From positions 1,984,001 through 2,048,000 of the forward strand of contig NZ_CP019914.1 in the NCBI RefSeq assembly GCF_002214805.1: 64,000 nt of DNA. The letters run 5' to 3'. The notes under the pieces are model-generated. The model did not search any database, was not told the DNA's origin, and saw only the letters and a list, made by a program, of their open reading frames with translations. The DNA comes from Brachyspira hampsonii (GTDB lineage: Bacteria > Spirochaetota > Brachyspiria > Brachyspirales > Brachyspiraceae). Made by a program: the position numbers and the translations under genes. This document shows positions 34,315 through 42,987 of the stretch, in pieces. Numbering within the stretch: the stretch's first letter is position 1; the number at the start of each line of letters is the position of its first letter.

Positions 34315-35541
34315 TTACCTGTTATTATCTTTTATTTTTAATAAATTAAGTCTATATAGAAATAGAAAAGGTATATCTTTTTTTACTATAACAATATAAA
34401 GAATAGAAGATATAAATATTCCTATTAAAGCTGCCACTAAAGATAAATTACTCATAACAAATACAGTTTGATATAATATTAATATACATATAGGTATATA
34501 TATTCCTCCTGCTAAGGCAGTAAGTATTAAAAAGAAAAAGAATACAAATATTGGGTTTCCCATAACTGTATTATTAAATATATATTCACTGCCTATATGA
34601 ATGGCAAATGTTTCAAGATATAAATATATTGTCGAAATACATGCAAGAATAAAAAAAGCTATAGCATATATTTTTTCTCTTTTCATTAAGAATCCTGCTA
34701 TAAAAAATACTATAAGTATAACAGAAAAAATATAACTGTCTAAAAGCAGAAAACAAGCTGATATTAATAACTCTGTCAATATTATCAATATCATGAGTGT
34801 GAAGTTCTTTTTAATAGAGGCAAAGCCGAAGAAAGTATATATTATAATTTTTGATTTACTATTTCTATATTCTTCATATATATGTTTAAAGTAGCTTATA
34901 AATATTAATGCTATAGATACCAAAAACAGAGTTGGAAATAAAGTTGATGTTATTAATATTGAACTTTTAATATTTAAATTATCAGTATCACCTATTAATA
35001 ATTTTGAAGATATTCTATTTCCTTTTTCTTCTTTTATATTTACATAAGCATATTCTTCATAGGATATATTAGTATTTCCCGTTGAACCTACATAAAGTAT
35101 ATGCATAAGTACAATACCATTCCCAGGATTTTTTAAATTTAATTTAGCTTTTGCTATTCCATTTTCATCGGTAGGAACAACATATATATTAGTATACATA
35201 TTAACTGCTTCATTAGTATTTAATTGAGCATCTGCATTTTCATCTATTTCTTTTAAAAGTATTTCTTCTTTTTGATCCTCATCTATTTCAAAATCAAACA
35301 TATCAGGGTTTAATGATGTGAATCTCACCAATCTATTAACAAGAGGAAATCCTCTTCTTTCAAGCATTATAGATATTTCATTTTGTGTATTTGTTTCATC
35401 TGATTCATTAGTTTCATTATATATGATAAAATTATTTTCTTTTTCATAAGTAAATTTATATTCAGGATCTTTGTTAGTTGTATTATTTTGAGCATACACT
35501 ATATTTAATATTGCAAGAAATATTATGAAATATTTTAGCAT
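34315..35541 (-). CDS. exported multi-pass membrane protein with N-terminal beta domain
   Basis: 408 aa. Signal peptide (LKYFIIFLAILNIVYAQ), then an extracytoplasmic domain to about residue 190 with Ig/Big-like strands (FPLVNRLVRFTSLN, TDENGIAKAKLNLKNPGNGIVLMHI), then about eight membrane helices in the C-terminal half. The first part reads like an Ig-like domain of the kind used in adhesins or in sensory proteins. I do not recognise the family. RBS AGGAG before ATG 35541; cotranscribed with the 92-aa gene. Confidence 0.65.
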   Translation of the reverse strand: MLKYFIIFLAILNIVYAQNNTTNKDPEYKFTYEKENNFIIYNETNESDETNTQNEISIMLERRGFPLVNRLVRFTSLNPDMFDFEIDEDQKEEILLKEIDENADAQLNTNEAVNMYTNIYVVPTDENGIAKAKLNLKNPGNGIVLMHILYVGSTGNTNISYEEYAYVNIKEEKGNRISSKLLIGDTDNLNIKSSILITSTLFPTLFLVSIALIFISYFKHIYEEYRNSKSKIIIYTFFGFASIKKNFTLMILIILTELLISACFLLLDSYIFSVILIVFFIAGFLMKREKIYAIAFFILACISTIYLYLETFAIHIGSEYIFNNTVMGNPIFVFFFFLILTALAGGIYIPICILILYQTVFVMSNLSLVAALIGIFISSILYIVIVKKDIPFLFLYRLNLLKIKDNNR

Positions 35542-35712
35542 TTATAAAAATCTCCTGATAAAGATATGAAATTAATGATTTTTATTAATTATCGAACAAA
35601 TTAATAAAATTAAATAATATAATTTTTATATTATTTAACCTTATTAATTCTTTATGATACGAAAAAGTTTTATTAACAATATTAATAACTGCTGAAAATA
35701 ATAATTGTAAAA

Positions 35713-35748
35713 AAAGAACACCATCTTTTTTAAAGATTAGTGTTCTTT
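35713..35748 (-). terminator. terminator of groES
   Basis: Imperfect long stem AAAGAACAC...ATCTTT (from 35713) with AAAGAT...GTGTTCTTT (to 35748); on the minus strand it runs into seven or more T. The AT-rich gap 35541-35713 shows nothing else. Confidence 0.7.
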
Positions 35749-35772
35749 ATTTTTTATTTGTATAGCTATTAA

Positions 35773-36039
35773 TTATTTTATAAGAGCAACTATCTCTTCA
35801 TTTTTTACTATTAAATATTCTGTATCGCCTTCTTTTATTTGAATACCAGCATATTTATCATATATAACTATATCGCCTTTTTTTACTTTTATATCTTCGC
35901 TGTCGCCTACTTCTATAACTTCTGCTTTTTGTGTTTTTTCTTTAGCTGTATCTGGAAGAAGTATTCCGCTTGAAGTTTTTTCTTCTTGTTCTAATACTTT
36001 TAGAAGTACTCTATCTGCTAATGGTTTAATAGATGACAT
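35773..36039 (-). CDS. groS: co-chaperonin GroES
   Basis: 88 aa, normal GroES length. IKPLADRVLLKVLEQEEKTSSGILLPDTAKEK contains the mobile loop (EEKTSSGILLP), and GDIVIYDKYAG plus EEIVALI close the beta-barrel. RBS AAGGAG. groEL is not adjacent: the next genes are apt upstream and a terminator downstream. No CIRCE inverted repeat is seen before it, so HrcA control of the classical kind is not evident. Confidence 0.96.
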   Translation of the reverse strand: MSSIKPLADRVLLKVLEQEEKTSSGILLPDTAKEKTQKAEVIEVGDSEDIKVKKGDIVIYDKYAGIQIKEGDTEYLIVKNEEIVALIK

Positions 36040-36097
36040 ATTTTATATCTCCTTAAAATGTATTTATTTCGATAATTTTTTTAATAATTTTTGCTAT

Positions 36098-36126
36098 ATT
36101 CTATAATAAAAAATGTTAAAAGTCAA
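36098..36126 (-). promoter_or_regulatory. groES promoter
   Basis: Minus strand: TTGACT (36121-36126), 17 bases, TAGAAT (36098-36103), about 60 bases upstream of the groES ATG. Confidence 0.5.
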
Positions 36127-36149
36127 TAACTTATAAAGAGTAATATTAT

Positions 36150-36662
36150 TTAGTATTGTATAACAACATTAATAGGATATTTATCTATTTCTTTTCTTCC
36201 GTTTAATTCTTTTAATTCTATTAAAAAAGATGAGCCTACAACTATGCCTTCTAATTTTTCAACCATTTTTATCATAGCAAGTGCAGTACCTCCTGTAGCA
36301 ATTAAATCATCAACTATTAAAACTCTTTCACCTTTTTTAATAGCATCTTCATGCATATATAGAGTATCTGTACCGTATTCTAAAGCATATTCTTCTGAAA
36401 TGGTTTTATAAGGAAGTTTTCCTTTTTTTCTTACAGGGATAAAGCCGCAGTTCATTTTATAGGCTAATGCTGAACCTATTAAAAATCCTCTGCTTTCTGC
36501 TCCGACTATATAATCTATTTTTTCATTACTTATTTGTTCTGCCATTTTATCTATTGCATATTTGAATGCATCTTTATTTTGAAGTAAAGTAGTGATATCT
36601 CTAAAAAGTATTCCTTTTTTAGGATAATCTTGAATATTTCTTATATAATCTTTTAACTCCAT
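36150..36662 (-). CDS. apt: adenine phosphoribosyltransferase
   Basis: 170 aa. N-terminal IRNIQDYPKKGILFRDITTLL, then VGAESRGFLIG and the PRPP-binding loop VLIVDDLIATGGT (114-126). Catalyses adenine + PRPP to AMP (purine salvage). RBS GAGGTG before ATG 36662; own promoter at 36717-36744. groES lies 111 bp downstream but has a separate promoter. Confidence 0.96.
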   Translation of the reverse strand: MELKDYIRNIQDYPKKGILFRDITTLLQNKDAFKYAIDKMAEQISNEKIDYIVGAESRGFLIGSALAYKMNCGFIPVRKKGKLPYKTISEEYALEYGTDTLYMHEDAIKKGERVLIVDDLIATGGTALAMIKMVEKLEGIVVGSSFLIELKELNGRKEIDKYPINVVIQY

Positions 36663-36716
36663 GTAACACCTCGTTTTAATAAAAAAATAGTTATGTAAAC
36701 AATTACACAGTTTTTT

Positions 36717-36744
36717 ATTATAATACTTTTATTAAAAAAATCAA
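36717..36744 (-). promoter_or_regulatory. apt promoter
   Basis: Minus strand: TTGATT (36739-36744), 16 bases, perfect TATAAT (36717-36722). Confidence 0.55.
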
Positions 36745-36809
36745 TTAAAAATATTGCTTTTAATAAACTAATTTTAATGTATATTATTTATATATATTAG
36801 GAGAAAATT

Positions 36810-38327
36810 ATGAATTACTATATTGGTATAGATTTAGGAACTTCATCTGTAAAGACTTTAATAATGACATCAAATGGAAAAACAGCAGCATTATCTCAAA
36901 AAGATTATGATTTTGATAAACCTTATTACAATTTTGCAGAGCAGGATGTTAATGTATGGTGGGAAAGCACTGTATTTACAATAAAAGATTCTTTAAAGCA
37001 ATTAGTAAAAATAGATTCAAATTATAATATTAAGGGAATAGGCTTTTCCGGACAAATGCATGGACTTGTGGCTTTAGATAAAAATGGAAATGCTTTGAGA
37101 AAAGCTATATTATGGTGTGATTCAAGGAGCCTTAAAGAGATTGAGTACATAAACACTAAAATAGGTTTAGAAAATATAATGCAGATAAATCATAGTCCTA
37201 TAGCTGCAGGATTTTTACTTCCTTCTTTGCTTTGGATAAAAAATAATGAGCCTCATATTTATAAAAATATTGATAAGGTAATACTTCCTAAAGATTATAT
37301 AAGATATAAATTAACAAACATCATTGCCTCTGATATAACAGATGCGGCTGCTTCAGGAGTTTTTGATAGTAATAAATCTTGTTGGTATGATTACATAATA
37401 GAAAAATTAGGTTTAGATATAAATATTTTTCCTGATATTTTTTATCCTTATGAAGTATCTGGTACTATTACAGAAAAGGCAAGTAAAGAAACAGGATTAA
37501 AAAAGGGCATACAAGTTTCTTATGGAGGGGCTGATCAAGTTATGCAGGCTATAGGCAACGGCATAATAAATACAAATACTGCATCAATTACTATAGGTAC
37601 AGGCGGACAAATTTTAATGCCTATAGATAAACCTGTTTATGATAAAAAGAATATGGCTTCTCATACATTTAATTTTTTATTTCCAAATACTTGGTATTAT
37701 TTAGGTGCTGCTTTATCTTCCGGTTTAGCATTGAAATGGGCTAAGAATAATTTTTGCAATGCAGGTGAAACTTTTAAAGATATAGATTTAAAAGTAAAAG
37801 ATATAAAAGCAGGCAGCAATGGAATAATATTTCTTCCTTATTTAGCTGGAGAGAGGACTCCTTATATGAATAGTAATGCTTCTGCTATGTTTTTAGGATT
37901 AACTTTAAGTCATGATAGATATCATATTTTAAGATCTGTTATGGAGGGAGTAGTATATTCTTTAAAAGACTGTTTTATAATTTTGACTGATGATTTAAAT
38001 ATGGAATGCAGTAAATTAATAGCTTCTGGAGGAGGATCTTATAGTGATGTATGGCTTCAGATTCAGGCTGATATTTTAAATAGAGAAATTTATGTTTCAA
38101 AAACTAAAGAGCAGGCTGCATTGGGGGCGGCTATAACTTCGGCTGTTGCGAATAAAGAGTATCAAAGTTATGAAGAAGCTTTAAAAAACATTATAACTTA
38201 TAATGATAGACCTATAACTCCGATTAATGAGAATGTGAAAATTTACTTTGAATATTATGAGATATTCAAAGAATGTTATAAAAGAAATTCTGAGTTAATG
38301 TATGCAATAAAAAATATAGCTTACTAA
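36810..38327 (+). CDS. xylB: xylulokinase
   Basis: 505-aa FGGY kinase. N-terminal phosphate motif YIGIDLGTSSVKTLI, the xylulokinase-specific FSGQMHGLVALD and AILWCDSRS segments, and in the second domain TIGTGGQILMP, LAGERTPYMN and IASGGGSYSDVWLQIQADIL. Phosphorylates D-xylulose to xylulose-5-phosphate. RBS AGGAG before ATG. No xylose isomerase or sugar transporter lies beside it, so it is an isolated gene. It is followed by an intergenic repeat, not by an obvious terminator. Confidence 0.93.
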   Translation: MNYYIGIDLGTSSVKTLIMTSNGKTAALSQKDYDFDKPYYNFAEQDVNVWWESTVFTIKDSLKQLVKIDSNYNIKGIGFSGQMHGLVALDKNGNALRKAILWCDSRSLKEIEYINTKIGLENIMQINHSPIAAGFLLPSLLWIKNNEPHIYKNIDKVILPKDYIRYKLTNIIASDITDAAASGVFDSNKSCWYDYIIEKLGLDINIFPDIFYPYEVSGTITEKASKETGLKKGIQVSYGGADQVMQAIGNGIINTNTASITIGTGGQILMPIDKPVYDKKNMASHTFNFLFPNTWYYLGAALSSGLALKWAKNNFCNAGETFKDIDLKVKDIKAGSNGIIFLPYLAGERTPYMNSNASAMFLGLTLSHDRYHILRSVMEGVVYSLKDCFIILTDDLNMECSKLIASGGGSYSDVWLQIQADILNREIYVSKTKEQAALGAAITSAVANKEYQSYEEALKNIITYNDRPITPINENVKIYFEYYEIFKECYKRNSELMYAIKNIAY

Positions 38328-38346
38328 AATTAATATTTAATATATT

Positions 38347-38465
38347 ACGCACGCAGAGAAGATTATAAATATGATAAGATTATATTATAAACTAATCTCT
38401 ATTTCTAAACTTCATTAATCGTGCGTTAATAGGCATAAAAAAATTATTTAACACTTAGGGTGGGT
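38347..38465 (-). repeat. intergenic repeat, family 1 copy B (reverse orientation)
   Basis: ACGCACG (38347-38353) and CGTGCGT (38420-38426) bound an 80-bp inverted-repeat unit; AGGGTGGGTG follows at 38456-38465. Read on the minus strand the order (CACCCACCC, AACGCACGAT-AATGAA, CTGCGTGCG) equals copies A and C. A second GGGTGGGC fragment lies at about 38536. The rest of the 38327-38629 gap has no convincing gene; a 35-codon frame near 38510 is doubtful. Confidence 0.65.
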
Positions 38466-38628
38466 GTTAAAATGACTGTTTTGATTAAGGGTAAAAAATA
38501 ATACAAAAATGACTGATAAGGCAGTAAAATCTATAGGGTGGGCAGATGAAAATAAATTTTACAAAGATATAAATATCAATGTTTATAAAATATACCACTT
38601 TTTTATATTATTTTAGGAAATTTTATAT

Positions 38629-39267
38629 ATGGCTCTATCAAGAAAAATATTTGTTATATTGACATTATTAATATTATTTTCTTTTAATCTTTTTGCTAAT
38701 TTTAAGTTTGGAATTAGTCCTAGAATTGGGGCTGATATAAATATAGCTGAAACCAAAGATTATAATAGTGTATTATTAGATCCTAGATTAGATATCAATT
38801 TTCAAATAGGATATGGATTTAAATTAAATAATGTTAATTTATTAAGCGGTATAGATCTTTTATTTGATTTTGGAATTAATGAACACATGGTATCTATAAT
38901 GGATAATAATACATCTTTGATTAATAGGGTAACAGCTTTTGGAATATATACAGGAGCAGCTTTGAAATTTGATTTAACTAAAAATAATCAGCATCTTCTT
39001 GCAGGAATAGCTTTAGGTGTGCAGTTTAATCCTTTAGTAGATGCTAATTATAAATCAGTACCAATATCTCCTTATATAAGATTATCATTTGAAAGAAAAT
39101 TCTTTGAAACAGAAAAAATAGATTTTATTGCCGGTGTACATTTATCTTATGAGAATATGATTTTTAATGCTAATGATATGAATAATTTATTTTCTTCTCA
39201 TAATGTAAGGCAATATCATTCTGTAGGTTTGATGCTGAGCTTTGGATTTTTCTTTGAGAATAGATAA
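38629..39267 (+). CDS. outer-membrane beta-barrel protein
   Basis: 212 aa with signal peptide (RKIFVILTLLILFSFNLFA) and repeating amphipathic strands (FKFGISPRIGADINI, LDINFQIGYGFKL, GIYTGAALKFDL, LLAGIALGVQF, SVGLMLSFGFFF). Predicted small barrel of 8 or so strands in the outer membrane; ends with FENR instead of a bare Phe. Similar in kind to the 24342 gene but not obviously the same family. RBS AGGA before ATG 38629, terminator at 39280. Confidence 0.72.
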   Translation: MALSRKIFVILTLLILFSFNLFANFKFGISPRIGADINIAETKDYNSVLLDPRLDINFQIGYGFKLNNVNLLSGIDLLFDFGINEHMVSIMDNNTSLINRVTAFGIYTGAALKFDLTKNNQHLLAGIALGVQFNPLVDANYKSVPISPYIRLSFERKFFETEKIDFIAGVHLSYENMIFNANDMNNLFSSHNVRQYHSVGLMLSFGFFFENR

Positions 39268-39279
39268 AACTTATACAAA

Positions 39280-39322
39280 ATGATAACATCTAAACTAATT
39301 TTTATGTTATCATATATTTTTT
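39280..39322 (+). terminator. terminator of the 38629 barrel gene
   Basis: Perfect 10-bp stem ATGATAACAT (39280-39289) / ATGTTATCAT (39304-39313) followed by ATATTTTTT. Confidence 0.8.
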
Positions 39323-39399
39323 AATTTAGCTTATATATAGCAATAATTAAAAATTAATAAAATCAAGAATTTATTTACATACCCCGCCCTTTATTCCTT

Positions 39400-39585
39400 T
39401 TTATTCAATTTAGAATTTTTAACTTTCATTATATCTTTATAGCTTATTTAGAAATTTTAGCACCCACCCAAGATTTTATTAGACTAAAAAAAATTGTTTA
39501 ACGCACGATAAATGAAATTTTAAATATGAATTTAGCTTCAAATACAAATTTTCATTATATATAAAAATCTACTTACCATGCGTTT
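39400..39585 (+). repeat. intergenic repeat, family 1 copy C
   Basis: TTTTTATTCAATTT near 39400, GCACCCACCCAAG (39460-39472), TTTAACGCACGAT (39497-39509), then an AT spacer with AATGAAATTTTAAATATG, and ACTTACCATGCGTTT at 39571-39585. It matches copies A and B block by block. It fills most of the gap between the barrel terminator and the 3' end of the oppA-like gene; ACCCCGCCC at about 39381 is a further G+C-rich fragment. Confidence 0.65.
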
Positions 39586-39599
39586 GGAAATAAATAAAA

Positions 39600-41207
39600 C
39601 TACTCTAAATATGCATTAAAAAATCTATATAAACCCTGAGAATCATATTCAACATTTTTTAGTTTAGGTGAAACAAGCAAGGCTTCAGAATAAAAATATA
39701 TTGGTACTATTGAATTGTCATTCATAAAAATATTTTCTGCTAAATGAAGTGCATGCATTCTTATATTATTATTTTTATTTGTGGAGGCTATGTCAATGTA
39801 TTCATCAAAAGCCTTATTTGAATATGAGCCGTAATTGTTTGGAGCATCACTTTTAAAAATGTTCAAAAAGTTTATAGGATCATTATAATCGGCATACCAT
39901 AAATAAACGGCTAAATCAAAATTTCTATCATACATGTTTTGAAGATAAGAAGCCCATTCATGCTTAACTATCCTTACATCGATATTTAAATTTTCTTTAA
40001 GCATAGTCTGAACAGCATCAGCAATATTTATATCAAACTCTCTTGTCGCTATAAGCAAATCAATAACAGGGAAATTTTTACCGTTTTTATATCCAGCCTG
40101 CGATAATAATTTTTTAGCTTCTTCCAAATTTTTCTGATAGTTGGAAGATATTATATGCTCTCCGCCTTTTTCTCTGAAATCTACATTTACATCATTAATT
40201 CCATAAGGAACTAAACTTCCAGCAGGACGCTCTCCGCATTTTGTTATTGATTTTACTATATAATCTCTGTCTATAGCCAAAGATAATGCACGTCTTACTC
40301 TATTATCTTTTAAAGCTTCTTTATTGTTTAAATTAAATCTATAGTAGTATGAGGCAGCAACCGGTACTATATGAACTACTCCTTTTTTCTTTAGAGTTTC
40401 TATATCATTTCTTGGAAAAGGTTTTGCAAAATGAATAGAACCATTAAGAACTCCTGCAAGCGAAGTATTAGGCTCTTCCATCAAAAGAAAAGTTAATTTG
40501 TTTGGCTTTATATTTTCATTATTCCAATAATTAGTATTTCTCTCTAGTATTATGCTTTTATCGAAGTTTCTTTCTGTCATCTTAAAAGCACCATTTCCAA
40601 TATAGCTTTCTGGCTTTAATGTCCATTCATCACCGTATTTGTTTATTATATCTTCTCGTACAGGATAAAAAGGAGGGTAGGCTGTAAGCTCTAAAAAGTA
40701 CGCTGTAGGACTATTTAACTCTGCTTCAAAAGTATAATCATCTATTGCTCTAACTCCAAGTTCTTCTATAGATTTTTCACCGCTTATTACTTCTTTGGCA
40801 TTTTTTATTACTTCAAAATAATAGCTGTATTTATTAGCGGTTTTTGGGTCAACTGCACGCCTCCAAGTATAAACAAAATCTTTTGCAGTAACACTTTTTC
40901 CGTCGTTCCATTTGGCATTAGTTCTTATATGAAAAGTATAAATATTTCCTTCTCTGTTAATATCCCAGCTTTCTGCTGCTCCGCCTATTATTTTATTATT
41001 TGCATCTTTTTTTGTAAGTCCTTCAAATGCATGAAGAATGTATATCATAGTAAGATTGTCTGTATTTAAAGTTGGGTCAATGGTTAAAGGTTCAGGGGCT
41101 AGATTTATAACTATATCATTATTTGTATTAATTTCTTTTTTTGAAACTTTTGAACATGATATTATCGAAAGTATTAGTAAATTGAAAGCAATTATTTTTT
41201 TAAGCAT
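39600..41207 (-). CDS. oppA: oligopeptide ABC transporter substrate-binding lipoprotein (OppA-like, SBP family 5)
   Basis: 535 aa. Lipobox LSIISC with Cys18. Family 5 motifs: INLAPEPLTIDPTL, YILHAFEGLTKKD, the signature region AESWDINREGNIYTFHIRTNAKWNDGKSVTAKDFVYTWRRA (only parts quoted as key blocks WNDG and DFVYTW), and LWYADYNDPINFLNIF. Length fits OppA. It captures peptides for import; the permease and ATPase genes are not in this window, so it is an orphan receptor here, as is common in Brachyspira. RBS AAAGGA before ATG; promoter at 41265-41293. Confidence 0.9.
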   Translation of the reverse strand: MLKKIIAFNLLILSIISCSKVSKKEINTNNDIVINLAPEPLTIDPTLNTDNLTMIYILHAFEGLTKKDANNKIIGGAAESWDINREGNIYTFHIRTNAKWNDGKSVTAKDFVYTWRRAVDPKTANKYSYYFEVIKNAKEVISGEKSIEELGVRAIDDYTFEAELNSPTAYFLELTAYPPFYPVREDIINKYGDEWTLKPESYIGNGAFKMTERNFDKSIILERNTNYWNNENIKPNKLTFLLMEEPNTSLAGVLNGSIHFAKPFPRNDIETLKKKGVVHIVPVAASYYYRFNLNNKEALKDNRVRRALSLAIDRDYIVKSITKCGERPAGSLVPYGINDVNVDFREKGGEHIISSNYQKNLEEAKKLLSQAGYKNGKNFPVIDLLIATREFDINIADAVQTMLKENLNIDVRIVKHEWASYLQNMYDRNFDLAVYLWYADYNDPINFLNIFKSDAPNNYGSYSNKAFDEYIDIASTNKNNNIRMHALHLAENIFMNDNSIVPIYFYSEALLVSPKLKNVEYDSQGLYRFFNAYLE

Positions 41208-41264
41208 GTATTTTCCTTTTGAAGTTATAATTTTTTATAAATAGGTATACTCATTATTTTTTAG

Positions 41265-41293
41265 TATATACCTAAACAAATATAGTTTGTCAA
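41265..41293 (-). promoter_or_regulatory. oppA promoter with dyad around the -10
   Basis: Minus strand: TTGACA (41288-41293), 17 bases, TATATA (41265-41270). TAGGTATACT (41242-41251) and AGTATATACCTA (41263-41274) form an imperfect inverted repeat across the start region, a possible operator. Confidence 0.55.
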
Positions 41294-41562
41294 AAAATTA
41301 TTTTTTTATATTGAAAATATTGCAGGGCTTTGCCCACCACGCTGTGTGCTACGCAGCACCCCAGTTCTTTTATTGGTATAAAAGAACCAAAAGAACTGCA
41401 TTTCTAACCCAAATTTTAAGTATTACTGTATATTTAATACATATATTTGAAATATAAAGTTTTATTAATTGCGTTTTTCGCTCTGCGTGCCTTTGGCAGC
41501 AACTTTTGGCGAAGGCGGCAAAAAAGTTTATAATTTATATATAATCTACATCATTTGACAAA
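41286..41562. repeat. about 277-bp intergenic repeat, family 2 copy 2
   Basis: Bounded by TTTGTCAAA (41286-41294) and TTTGACAAA (41554-41562), perfect 9-bp inverted ends, although the left end coincides with the oppA -35. Inside are AGGGCTTTGCCC, a CGCTG/CAGCG-type dyad, GTTCTTTTA/TAAAAGAAC (9-bp arms), CTCTGCGTGCC and the hairpin AACTTTTGGC...GGCAAAAAAGTT. It fills the gap 41207-41610; same order as 13474-13743. Confidence 0.6.
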
Positions 41563-41609
41563 ATAAAATTGTTCCAGTATTACTAAGAGGTTAAATAAAA
41601 TTATATTTT

Positions 41610-42950
41610 TTAACCTAAAATATCATTTATCGATTTTACACATAAATCAACAGCCTTATCTATCTCTTCTTCATTAATTATAATGGGCGGATTAAAATAT
41701 ATAACATTACCCAAAGGTCTTAATAATAATCCTCTCTGAAGTGCTTTTTTATATATTTGATAACCCATTCTAAGTTTAGAATCAAAACCTTCTTTTGTAT
41801 TTTTATCAGTAACTAATTCGATAGCATTAATAAGTCCTATATTTCTAATCTCTCCTATATTTGTATGATTTAATAATTTTTCTTTTAATTTATTATTTAA
41901 ATATTTTGCTCTTATTTGTGCCTTATTTAGAATATTATCTTCTCTTAAAACTTTTTGTACCGCCAAAGCAGCAGAACAGCCTAGAGGATTTCCGCTATAG
42001 GTATGGCTATGCATAAAAGCCTTGCCTTCATTATAGTCAGCATAAAAGGCATTGTATATTTTATCTGTTGTGATTGTTATAGCCATAGGCATGTATCCGC
42101 CTGTTAAACCTTTTGAAACGCACATTATATCAGGGCTTATATTGGCATGATCGCATGCAAACATCTTTCCTGTGCGTCCGAAATTTGTGGCTATTTCATC
42201 AGCTATAAAAACTACATTATATTTATCACAAAGCTCTCTTAACTTTTTTAAATAAAGCGGAGGATATATTCTCATTCCAGCAGAAGCCTGAAGCAAAGGC
42301 TCTATTATAACAGCACAAGTTTCATCAGCATATTTTTCAAATTTTTTTTCTGCATCTAAAAAGCATTCGCATTTGCAAGTTTCTCTATTTTGATTATATT
42401 TGCATCTATAACAGTCAGGTGCTTCTATATGTATAGTTTCCATAAGCATAGGCTTGTATATTTTGGCATACAAGTCCAAACTTCCAACGGATAATGCCCC
42501 TATAGTTTCTCCATGATAACCGTCAGTAAAGCACATAAACTTTATCTTTTTGGTATTGCCTATTTGATGATGATACTGAAAAGCCATTTTTAATGCTGCT
42601 TCTACTGATGATGAGCCATTATCTGAAAAATTAAATTTACTAAGTCCTTTAGGAAGTATTTTTACAAGCTCTTCGCATAGTTTAATAGCTCCTTCATGTG
42701 AGAAGTTTGCAAATATTACATGCTCTAATCTGTCAAGCTGTGATTTTATAGAAGCATTTATTTTTTCATTGCAATGTCCAAGCAGATTGCACCACCAAGA
42801 ACTTACAATATCAATATATTCTTTTCCATTTTTATCATAAAGATATATTCCATTTGCTCTGTCTATTATTATAGGAGGAAGTTCCTTATAATCTTTCATC
42901 TGCGAACAAGGATGCCAAATATATTTTAAATCCTTTTCTTCTAATGTCAT
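41610..42950 (-). CDS. bioA: adenosylmethionine-8-amino-7-oxononanoate aminotransferase
   Basis: 446-aa class III PLP aminotransferase: converts KAPA to DAPA with SAM as amino donor. HPCSQMKDY at the N-terminus and SSWWCNLLGH are BioA-type; FTDGYHGETIGALSVG, IADEIATNFGRTG (PLP-binding Asp) and SKGLTGG with Schiff-base Lys280 are intact. It has a cysteine cluster insertion (Cys180, 183, 192, 194, 196) seen in some anaerobe BioA proteins. RBS AGGA before ATG; last gene of the birA-bioB-bioD-bioA operon, 37 bp after bioD. Confidence 0.96.
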   Translation of the reverse strand: MTLEEKDLKYIWHPCSQMKDYKELPPIIIDRANGIYLYDKNGKEYIDIVSSWWCNLLGHCNEKINASIKSQLDRLEHVIFANFSHEGAIKLCEELVKILPKGLSKFNFSDNGSSSVEAALKMAFQYHHQIGNTKKIKFMCFTDGYHGETIGALSVGSLDLYAKIYKPMLMETIHIEAPDCYRCKYNQNRETCKCECFLDAEKKFEKYADETCAVIIEPLLQASAGMRIYPPLYLKKLRELCDKYNVVFIADEIATNFGRTGKMFACDHANISPDIMCVSKGLTGGYMPMAITITTDKIYNAFYADYNEGKAFMHSHTYSGNPLGCSAALAVQKVLREDNILNKAQIRAKYLNNKLKEKLLNHTNIGEIRNIGLINAIELVTDKNTKEGFDSKLRMGYQIYKKALQRGLLLRPLGNVIYFNPPIIINEEEIDKAVDLCVKSINDILG

Positions 42951-42987
42951 AATGAATCCTTTATATTTTCATGAACTCTGAAAAATA

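Noticed and set aside
38513-38620. 35-codon frame near repeat copy B (MTDKAVKSIGW start)
   Set aside because: Too short, no clear RBS, and located between repeat fragments; could be a relict but there is no support.
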